From an uncultured Clostridia bacterium (GTDB taxonomy: Bacteria; Bacillota; Clostridia; Oscillospirales; Ruminococcaceae): DNA of 5,275 nucleotides. The stretch is taken from positions 1-5,275 of the forward strand of contig CANRHA010000131.1 in assembly GCA_947630315.1 (NCBI GenBank). The letters run 5' to 3'. Below, piece by piece: positions 1 through 4,836 of this stretch. The notes under the pieces were generated by a model that had not been told where the DNA came from, searched no databases, and saw only the letters and a list, made by a program, of their open reading frames with translations. The position numbers were made by a program, and so were the translations under genes. Within the stretch, counting starts at the first letter, position 1. Every line of letters begins with the position of its first letter.

Positions 1-154
1 CCTGCGGCGCGGCAAGCCCGAGCCCCTCGGCTTTATACATGGTTTCGGCCATGTCGTTTAAAAGCTCGTGGAGGCGGGAATCAAACTTTTCGACCGGCTT
101 GCATTTCTTTAAAAGAACCGGGTCGGAATCGGTAACAATTTTTCTGAGTGCCAT
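1..154 (-). CDS. def: Peptide deformylase, N-terminal part (cut by window edge)
   Basis: Peptide deformylase is a cytoplasmic metalloenzyme that removes the formyl group from the N-terminal methionine of new proteins. Only the first 51 codons are present; the gene continues beyond the left edge. The visible protein begins MALRKIVTDSDPVLLKKCKP, the usual start of the family, and ends with GLGLAAPQ at residues 44-51, which is family motif I with the active-site glutamine at 51. Motifs II (EGCLS type) and III (HExDH), which carry the metal ligands, would lie outside the window and cannot be checked. The ATG at 154-152 directly follows an in-frame TAA, so no longer start is possible, and AAAGGA at 171-166 lies 11 nt upstream. 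It sits 21 nt after the priA stop, the usual priA-def order, where fmt commonly follows. The identification is firm; completeness is unknown. Confidence 0.95.
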   Translation of the reverse strand, partial: MALRKIVTDSDPVLLKKCKPVEKFDSRLHELLNDMAETMYKAEGLGLAAPQ

Positions 155-175
155 TTATTTACATATCCTTTCGGT

Positions 176-2614
176 TTATATACTCTCCGGGTTGATGTCC
201 GGGGTTATCCTTGTATTTGCAAAGCGCTTGTCCTTTGAAGCGGCTATCAAAAGCTCCGAGATGAAAGCGCGGAACTGCGGGGAATTGCGGCATTTTAAGG
301 TCAGCGCCCACCTGTAGCGGCGGTTTGCCCTGCCCTGGCCGCTTTTTGCCGGCCCCAAAACCCTCAGCGGGAACTTTTTTTCCATTGTTTCAAGCTTATC
401 CCGCATAAGATCAACAAAACTGTTGGCCGCCCTTATCGCGTCCGATTCAAGCGAGGACGAAAAGGTCAGCGAACATATATCGCAAAAAGGCGGGTATATA
501 AGCTCGCGGCGCAGGGCTATCTCCTGGGCGTAAAATTCCTTGTAATCCTGCCGCGAGGCAAGCTCTATTATGTGATGCTCCGGCAAAAACGTCTGGATAT
601 ACGCAAGCCCGGGTTCGCTGCCCCTGCCTCCCCTGCCCACTACCTGAGTGAGGAGGGAAAACGTGCGTTCAAAGCTGCGGTAGCTCCCCGAAAACAGCGA
701 GCTGTCAAGGGAGATAACGCCTACAAGGGTCACGTTCGGGAAGTCAAGCCCCTTTGCTATCATCTGCGTGCCTATCATTATATCATACTTGCCCTGCTCG
801 AAATCGCGGAATTTTTCTTCATACTGTATCCGCGACGAGGTCGTATCGGCGTCGACTCTTAAGACCCTCGCCCCGGAAAATACGCTTTCAAGCTCTTCCT
901 CGATAAGCTGGGTGCCCGCGCCGGTCAGCCTTACGTTGTCGCTCTTGCATTCGGGGCAGACGCCGTCGAACTTGACCGAGTAGCCGCAGACATGGCACAT
1001 GAGGCGGCCGTTGAGTTTGTGGTATGTCAACGGCAGAAGGCAGTTGGGGCATTTTATCGCCCCGCGGCAGTCTCCGCAGACGGCGTAGGTATTATACCCG
1101 CGGCGGTTCAGCAAAAGTATAGATTGCTTGCCGCGGCTGAGGTTTTCATTCACCGCCCTAATGAGATCCTCGCAAAAAGGCGTGGCGTTGCCGTACATAG
1201 CTTCTATCCCCATGTCGGCGACGACGACTTCTGGCAAGGGAGCGTCGTTAAAGCGCTTTGTAAGCTCAAAAAGGCTGTAGCGCCCCGATTTTGCATAGTA
1301 GTAGCTTTCAAGAGAAGGCGTGGCCGAGGCCATTAAAAGTACGCAGGAATGCGTTCCGCAGCGCTTTATGGCTACGTCTCTGGCGTGGTACCTCGGGGAG
1401 GATTCGGATTTGTAGGTGCTCTCGCCCTCCTCGTCCATGATTATTATGCCGATATCTGAAAGAGGTGCAAAAACCGCGCTCCGGGTCCCTATAACTATTT
1501 TTGCGTCGCCGTTTTTTGCGCGCTTGTATTCATCTAACCTCTGCCCGAGCGAAAGCGCCGAATGTATAACGGCTACAAGATCGCCGAACGCAGCCTTGAA
1601 CCTCCCAACGAGCTGAGGGGTCAGAGATATCTCGGGAACAAGCAGTATAGCCGTTTTTCCGCGCTCGAGCACCGACTGTATGAGCTTTATGAATACCGAC
1701 GTCTTTCCGCTTCCGGTAACGCCGTGTAAAAGAGCGCCCGCCGGCTTTTCCGCCTCAATAAGCTTTGATATGCCGAGATAGACCTCCTGCTGTTCGTCCG
1801 AAAGTTCAAGCTCCTCGGCCCTGCCTCCGCGCTCCGAGATCTCCGGCGTGCGGAATACCTCATACTTATATTCGCTCAAAACGCCTGATTTAATCATTCC
1901 CGAAATAACGGTGCGGGTCACTCCGAGGTAGTAGCAGACTTCCTTTACCGAGGCGGCGCTGTTGTCGCGCAGAAATTCCTCTACCTGGCGCTGCCTCGAC
2001 GTCAAGCTGCGCTGTACCGAACCTTCGAGCCAACCGTCGGAGAGGCGGACCATAGATACCGTCTCGTCTCCTACGCGGCGGCGGATCTCGTCCGCCCTTT
2101 CAAGAAGTCCTTTATCGGCAAGGCTGCGCAAAAGCGCGGGGTCTGCCATAGAGGCGACGGTATCGAACCGCTTCTGGGTGTCAGTTTCCGAAAGAGCCGC
2201 GTACAGCTCGCTCTCCTCGGGGGTAAGGGCGTCTTCGGCGGTGGGGCACTGGGCCGAAAGCGCATAGCTCTCGGTAACTCTTACCGCGTAGCCCGAGGGG
2301 ATCATAGTGCGAAAAGCCTCAAAGTAGGTGCAGAAGGTGTGTTCCTTGAGCCAGTACATCAGCTCGGTCTGCTCCTCGCCGATAAGCGGTTCGCGGTCGA
2401 CAAGGGATAAAATCGGCTTTATGCCCTCCTCGTCCTCTCGCTCGTATACCCTCGTAACCAGCCCGATCCGCTTTGAGTTTCCCCTGCCGAACGGGCAGAG
2501 AACGCGCATTCCCTCCCGGAGGGTGCCCTTCAAAACTGACGGGCAGCGGTAGGTGTATTCGATGTCAAAGCCGTAGGCCGTTCCCGAGAGCACGACCTTA
2601 GCGCAGGTTATCAT
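176..2614 (-). CDS. priA: Primosomal protein N' (replication restart helicase PriA)
   Basis: PriA is a 3'-5' superfamily 2 DNA helicase that recognises stalled forks and D-loops and starts reloading of the replicative helicase. The 812 residues match the usual full length. An N-terminal 3'-DNA-end binding domain (about 1-105, with VLCPFGRGN at 38-46) is followed by a winged-helix region and the helicase core: Walker A GVTGSGKT 298-305, Walker B DEEG 394-397, SATPS 430-434, GTQMIAKGLDFP 615-626 and motif VI QVVGRGGR 657-664 with its arginines. Eight cysteines for two zinc sites are all present (513, 516, 522, 525, 540, 543, 553, 556). The C-terminal domain follows from about 690. The fourth Walker B residue is Gly where family members usually have His. 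The ATG overlaps the rpoZ stop as ATGA; the SD upstream is weak, so translation is probably coupled. The opening ITCAKVV resembles known PriA N-termini, which supports this start. Confidence 0.97.
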   Translation of the reverse strand: MITCAKVVLSGTAYGFDIEYTYRCPSVLKGTLREGMRVLCPFGRGNSKRIGLVTRVYEREDEEGIKPILSLVDREPLIGEEQTELMYWLKEHTFCTYFEAFRTMIPSGYAVRVTESYALSAQCPTAEDALTPEESELYAALSETDTQKRFDTVASMADPALLRSLADKGLLERADEIRRRVGDETVSMVRLSDGWLEGSVQRSLTSRQRQVEEFLRDNSAASVKEVCYYLGVTRTVISGMIKSGVLSEYKYEVFRTPEISERGGRAEELELSDEQQEVYLGISKLIEAEKPAGALLHGVTGSGKTSVFIKLIQSVLERGKTAILLVPEISLTPQLVGRFKAAFGDLVAVIHSALSLGQRLDEYKRAKNGDAKIVIGTRSAVFAPLSDIGIIIMDEEGESTYKSESSPRYHARDVAIKRCGTHSCVLLMASATPSLESYYYAKSGRYSLFELTKRFNDAPLPEVVVADMGIEAMYGNATPFCEDLIRAVNENLSRGKQSILLLNRRGYNTYAVCGDCRGAIKCPNCLLPLTYHKLNGRLMCHVCGYSVKFDGVCPECKSDNVRLTGAGTQLIEEELESVFSGARVLRVDADTTSSRIQYEEKFRDFEQGKYDIMIGTQMIAKGLDFPNVTLVGVISLDSSLFSGSYRSFERTFSLLTQVVGRGGRGSEPGLAYIQTFLPEHHIIELASRQDYKEFYAQEIALRRELIYPPFCDICSLTFSSSLESDAIRAANSFVDLMRDKLETMEKKFPLRVLGPAKSGQGRANRRYRWALTLKCRNSPQFRAFISELLIAASKDKRFANTRITPDINPESI

Positions 2615-2820
2615 TTTCTTTTGAGCGAGGGGTCTTCGATGAGCTTGTATTCCGATCTTGCAAACTGCTCAACGGCGGTTTTTACCGGCTTTTCATCGAT
2701 GATCGCCTTTTCTTCAAAGGCTTCGTCGATTATCTCCCTCGCCCTGTGCGCAACGGCTATGACGAGCGAATAGTTGCTCTCGCCGTTTTTGAGGATCTGT
2801 GATGCTGATGGTCTTAACAT
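2611..2820 (-). CDS. rpoZ: DNA-directed RNA polymerase omega subunit
   Basis: Omega is the small RNA polymerase subunit that binds the beta' subunit and helps core enzyme assembly and stability. The 69-residue protein has the family size. It opens MLRPSASQIL, as in Bacillota omegas, and carries the central signature SNYSLVIAVAHRAREI at about 15-30, matching the conserved Y-[ST]-L-V...A-[RK]-RAR-[EQ] block. The later KPVKTAVEQ (about 44-52) fits the segment that precedes the second conserved helix in clostridial omegas. The ATG lies inside the end of gmk (7 nt overlap, reading AAATGTTAA), and AAAAGGAG at 2838-2831 lies 10 nt upstream, within gmk codons. Its stop overlaps the priA start as ATGA. 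It is a short and divergent family, but the position directly after gmk makes the call strong. Confidence 0.93.
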   Translation of the reverse strand: MLRPSASQILKNGESNYSLVIAVAHRAREIIDEAFEEKAIIDEKPVKTAVEQFARSEYKLIEDPSLKRK

Positions 2821-3422
2821 TTTTCAAGCACTCCTTTTATTAAATCATGGTTGAGTTTTGTCATTTTCTTTGCCGCCTTCATGACCGATTTTACCTCGCT
2901 TACGGCGGCGTCAAGGTCGTCGTTCACTACGACGTAATCGTAATTTTGGGCGAGGTTTATTTCGCGCTCGGCCTCGGCTACGCGCCGCTCAATGACCTCG
3001 ATGGGGTCGGTGTTGCGGGATACAAGGCGATCCTTCAAAGTTTTAAGAGACGGCGGAAGTATGAATATGCTCACCGCCTCGGGGCAGGCGGACATCACCT
3101 TTTTTGCCCCAACGGTCTCTATCTCTAAAATCACGTCCTTGCCGGCGTTGAGTTTATCATAGACCGGCTGTCTCGGGGTTCCGTAAAAGTTCCCGCAAAA
3201 CTCGGCGTATTCAAGCATTCCGCCGGTATCTATAAGCTCTTTGAAGCGTTCTTTTGAAAGAAAACAGTAGTCAACTCCGTCGGTCTCGCCCTCGCGGGGC
3301 GCCCTTGTTGTCGCCGATACGGAAAAGTGAATGTTCGGGTCCGCGCGGAGTATTTCGGAGAGGATAGTGCTCTTTCCGGTTCCCGACGGGGCGGAAATTA
3401 TATAAAGCGTTCCCCTATTCAT
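2814..3422 (-). CDS. gmk: Guanylate kinase
   Basis: Guanylate kinase transfers phosphate from ATP to GMP to give GDP, an essential cytoplasmic step in guanine nucleotide synthesis. The 202 residues are the normal length. The start MNRGTLYIIS leads into the P-loop SAPSGTGKST (10-19). The GMP-binding part follows: SATTRAPREGE (36-46, with Arg40 and Arg43), Tyr52, EYAEF (71-75) and YGTP (80-83). LEIETVGA (99-106) corresponds to the usual LDIDxQGA. The lid region DRLVSRNTD (131-139) and ERRVAEAEREI (145-155) carries the phosphate-binding arginines, and YDYVVVNDDL (161-170) is the late family signature. Within 99-106 the usual Asp is Glu102 and the usual Gln is Val104; all other expected residues are present. 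The start overlaps the remA stop by 8 nt, with GGGAG about 9 nt upstream inside remA. The start is also supported by similarity to the N-terminus of E. coli Gmk. Confidence 0.97.
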   Translation of the reverse strand: MNRGTLYIISAPSGTGKSTILSEILRADPNIHFSVSATTRAPREGETDGVDYCFLSKERFKELIDTGGMLEYAEFCGNFYGTPRQPVYDKLNAGKDVILEIETVGAKKVMSACPEAVSIFILPPSLKTLKDRLVSRNTDPIEVIERRVAEAEREINLAQNYDYVVVNDDLDAAVSEVKSVMKAAKKMTKLNHDLIKGVLEKC

Positions 3423-3660
3423 CGCCGCTATCTCCCTTCGTTTTAAGAATATATTCCGGCTCGCGCGAGGAAAGTATAACGTGGTCGCTGTCGGTAACTA
3501 TGACCGATTTTGTCTTCTTGCCGTATGTCGCGTCGATAAGGGTTCCCTTATCCCTCGAATCCTGAATAAGCCGCTTTATGGGCGAACTTGACGGCTCGAC
3601 TACGGCGATTATCCTGTCCGCCATGACATAGCATGAATAGCCGATATTTACCGTGTTCAT
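3415..3660 (-). CDS. remA: RemA-like extracellular matrix regulator (DUF370 family)
   Basis: RemA proteins are small DNA-binding regulators; the Bacillus subtilis member activates biofilm matrix and osmoprotection genes and forms rings that bind DNA repeats. The 81 residues carry the family pattern through most of their length: NIGYSCYVMADRIIAVV (5-21), SSSPIKRLIQDSRDKG (24-39), LIDATYGKKTKSVIVTDSDH (41-60) and VILS (61-64). Arg16 aligns with Arg18 of the Bacillus protein, and Lys48-Lys49 occupy the place of its Arg50-Arg51 pair, so the basic patch is kept with different residues. The last 12 or so residues are charged and variable, as usual. GGGAGG at 3670-3665 lies only 4 nt before the ATG, but the conserved NIG near the N-terminus requires this start. 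It lies 13 nt after yicC and overlaps gmk by 8 nt. Family membership is clear; whether it controls matrix genes in this organism is not shown. Confidence 0.93.
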   Translation of the reverse strand: MNTVNIGYSCYVMADRIIAVVEPSSSPIKRLIQDSRDKGTLIDATYGKKTKSVIVTDSDHVILSSREPEYILKTKGDSGDE

Positions 3661-3673
3661 ATTTCCTCCCGCG

Positions 3674-4552
3674 TCACTCTATGTTCTGTATCTGCTCGCG
3701 GATCTTCTCGACGGCGTTTTTCATCTCCAGAACCGTCTTGGTTATTTCAAGATCGTTGCACTTTGAGCCTATCGTATTCACCTCGCGGTTGAACTCCTGG
3801 ATAAGAAAATCAAGCCGCTTGCCTATAGGTTCGTTCTGAGAAAGTATCTCGCGATACTGGGAAATATGGCTGCGCAGCCTTACTATCTCCTCGTCGACGG
3901 CGGTCTTGTCGGCAAATATCGCCGCCTCGGTCAGAACGCGCTGGTCGTCGACGTTTCTGTCCTCCAAAAGCTCTTTGAGCTTTGCATAAAGCCTCTCGCG
4001 GTACTTTTCGGTTACCTGCGGTGAGCGCTCGGCGACCTTTGATACATTCGCCTCGATCTCATCAAGCTTGATAAGGATATCGCTTTTAAGCTTCTCGCCC
4101 TCGGTCCTGCGCATATCCACAAACGCGGCTACGGCCTCCTCGGCGGCGATCCTTACCTCCTCCCAGACCTGTTCCTCGTCCTCCTCGCGCTTTACGACCG
4201 TGAACGCGTCGGGTATCCTCAGAAGATGAGACAGCGAGAGATCGTCGGAAACGGCAAGGGCGTCCTTGATATCTCTGAGGGCGGTTACATAGCTGCCGAT
4301 GATGTCGACATTCGCGACGACCGTCTCCTCCGGCTCGCTCACCGACGCCACCGAAACGTAGGCCTCGACCTTTCCCCGGTTCACCTCGGAGGAAATCAGC
4401 TTTTTAAGGCGCTCCTCCATAAAGGAGTACTGTCGCGGGACCCGCGCGGTAAATTCAAAAAAGCGGTGGTTTACTGCTTTAAGCTCTACTGTTATCTCGC
4501 GGTCATCAAAAACTTTTACCGCCCGACCGTAGCCTGTCATGCTTCTCGGCAT
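3674..4552 (-). CDS. yicC: YicC/YloC family endoribonuclease
   Basis: Proteins of this family (YicC in E. coli, YloC in B. subtilis) are reported endoribonucleases acting in RNA turnover in the cytoplasm. From the ATG at 4552 the product has 292 residues, the family length. The N-terminal block shows SMTGYGRA (4-11), ELKAVNHRFFEF (23-34) and NRGKVEAYV (58-66). The middle has MRRTEGEKLKSD (147-158). The C-terminal DUF1732-type part shows ADKTAVDEEIVRLRSHI (214-230), DFLIQEFNREVNTIGSK (248-264) and the terminal EKIREQIQNIE (282-292), all intact. A TTG at 4558 could add two residues, but AAAGGA at 4568-4563 is only 4 nt from it and 10 nt from the ATG, so the ATG is preferred. This is the first gene of the operon, 13 nt before remA, with its own promoter upstream at 4599-4627. 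Confidence 0.96.
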   Translation of the reverse strand: MPRSMTGYGRAVKVFDDREITVELKAVNHRFFEFTARVPRQYSFMEERLKKLISSEVNRGKVEAYVSVASVSEPEETVVANVDIIGSYVTALRDIKDALAVSDDLSLSHLLRIPDAFTVVKREEDEEQVWEEVRIAAEEAVAAFVDMRRTEGEKLKSDILIKLDEIEANVSKVAERSPQVTEKYRERLYAKLKELLEDRNVDDQRVLTEAAIFADKTAVDEEIVRLRSHISQYREILSQNEPIGKRLDFLIQEFNREVNTIGSKCNDLEITKTVLEMKNAVEKIREQIQNIE

Positions 4553-4562
4553 AGTCAAAAAA

Positions 4563-4568
4563 TCCTTT
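4563..4568 (-). promoter_or_regulatory. Ribosome binding site that decides the yicC start
   Basis: AAAGGA on the minus strand lies 10 nt before the ATG at 4552 but only 4 nt before the in-frame TTG at 4558. The same AAAGGA core serves the def and HD-protein genes, at 11 and about 7-8 nt. The spacing therefore favours the ATG. Confidence 0.75.
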
Positions 4569-4598
4569 CTGTGGCATAGTTATCCATAATCATCATAC

Positions 4599-4627
4599 AG
4601 TATATCACAGTTTTAAAGATAAAGCAA
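4599..4627 (-). promoter_or_regulatory. Sigma-A type promoter of the yicC-remA-gmk-rpoZ-priA-def operon
   Basis: On the minus strand TTGCTT (4627-4622) is a -35 box with 4 of 6 consensus bases. It is separated by exactly 17 nt from TATACT (4604-4599), a -10 box with 5 of 6. TGA directly before the -10 forms an extended TGn element. Transcription would start near 4592, giving a leader of about 40 nt, too short for a typical riboswitch. No other good promoter is visible upstream of yicC. Confidence 0.75.
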
Positions 4628-4629
4628 GT

Positions 4630-4641
4630 TTTTCATGAAAA
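4630..4641. repeat. Perfect 12-base palindrome TTTTCATGAAAA
   Basis: TTTTCATGAAAA is its own reverse complement. It ends 2 nt upstream of the -35 box of the yicC promoter, placing it at about -38 to -50 on the minus strand. It could be a regulator's operator or act as an AT-rich UP element; it could equally be chance in AT-rich DNA. The symmetry is seen directly; any function is inferred. Confidence 0.4.
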
Positions 4642-4660
4642 TTTAAGATATAAGCACTGT

Positions 4661-4674
4661 TAGGTATTAGGTAT
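4661..4674 (+). repeat. Tandem direct repeat of TAGGTAT (two copies)
   Basis: Two exact copies of TAGGTAT lie side by side at 4661-4667 and 4668-4674. A looser repeat follows, with TCAGA at 4674-4678 and again at 4688-4692. Repeats this short may come from slippage or be the remnant of a dispersed intergenic repeat; one window cannot tell these apart. Confidence 0.4.
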
Positions 4675-4776
4675 CAGATGATAGATGTCAGAACGCTCGG
4701 GTCAAAGCTTGCGGTATGATATGGGCACGCGGGCTGGATATAGGGGCGCAAAGGGGCTCTTTACCATTCAATGCTC

Positions 4777-4805
4777 TTTACATTTTTAAAAAGTTATGGT
4801 AGAAT
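4777..4805 (+). promoter_or_regulatory. Sigma-A type promoter of the HD-protein gene
   Basis: TTTACA (4777-4782, 5 of 6 consensus bases) and TAGAAT (4800-4805, 5 of 6) are separated by exactly 17 nt, and TGG before the -10 makes an extended TGn element. Transcription would start near 4811-4813, only about 25 nt before the ATG, leaving just enough leader for the ribosome binding site. The spacer contains the AT-only palindrome TTTTTAAAAA (4783-4792). It looks like a strong constitutive promoter. Confidence 0.8.
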
Positions 4806-4822
4806 GAATCCGAATAAACCCG

Positions 4823-4829
4823 AAAGGAG
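4823..4829 (+). promoter_or_regulatory. Ribosome binding site of the HD-protein gene
   Basis: AAAGGAG lies 7 nt before the ATG at 4837, a near-ideal Shine-Dalgarno sequence and spacing that fixes the start of the gene. Confidence 0.85.
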
Positions 4830-4836
4830 ATAAGAC

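Larger units (their letters stand above)
4553..4836. other. Divergent intergenic region between yicC and the HD-protein gene
   Basis: This stretch of 284 bases separates two genes transcribed away from each other. Both ends are AT-rich and hold the outward promoters and ribosome binding sites. The middle, about 4690-4760, is richer in G and C and holds no gene I can support. A tandem heptamer (4661-4674) and a 12-base palindrome (4630-4641) are the only ordered sequences seen there. No intrinsic terminator, tRNA or recognisable riboswitch fold was found by eye. Confidence 0.8.

Noticed and set aside
572..1336. Plus-strand open frames inside priA (572-862, 768-983, 992-1336)
   Set aside because: They lie opposite the strongly conserved helicase domain, their products resemble no family I know, and I saw no RBS-promoter context for them.
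1416..2552. Other open frames within priA on both strands (1416-1616, 1962-2267, 2071-2265, 2328-2552)
   Set aside because: All lie within coding sequence of PriA, whose own frame explains the conservation; the products are Ser/Arg-rich and of antisense composition.
176..2614. Loss of function in PriA because of the altered Walker B and motif VI
   Set aside because: The acidic pair, Walker A lysine, motif VI arginines and all eight zinc cysteines are present and the frame is full length, so a pseudogene call is not justified.
2847..3839. Plus-strand open frames opposite gmk and the yicC 3' end (2847-3128, 3633-3839)
   Set aside because: Antisense to well-recognised genes, with no family signature of their own.
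4226..4579. Plus-strand 117-codon open frame opposite the yicC 5' end
   Set aside because: Antisense to the conserved YicC N-terminus and it runs into the operon leader; the sequence looks like a frame shadow.
4715..4720. TATGAT as an additional -10 box
   Set aside because: The sequence 17 nt upstream (AACGCT) bears no resemblance to a -35 box, and there is no gene start suitably placed.
4750..4762. AAAGGGGCTCTTT as a terminator hairpin
   Set aside because: The stem is only about 4 base pairs with no following T-run, and it sits upstream of a promoter rather than after a gene.
4685..4789. Possible 34-codon plus-strand small ORF in the intergenic region
   Set aside because: It has no convincing RBS or upstream promoter and it overlaps the -35 box of the HD-gene promoter.
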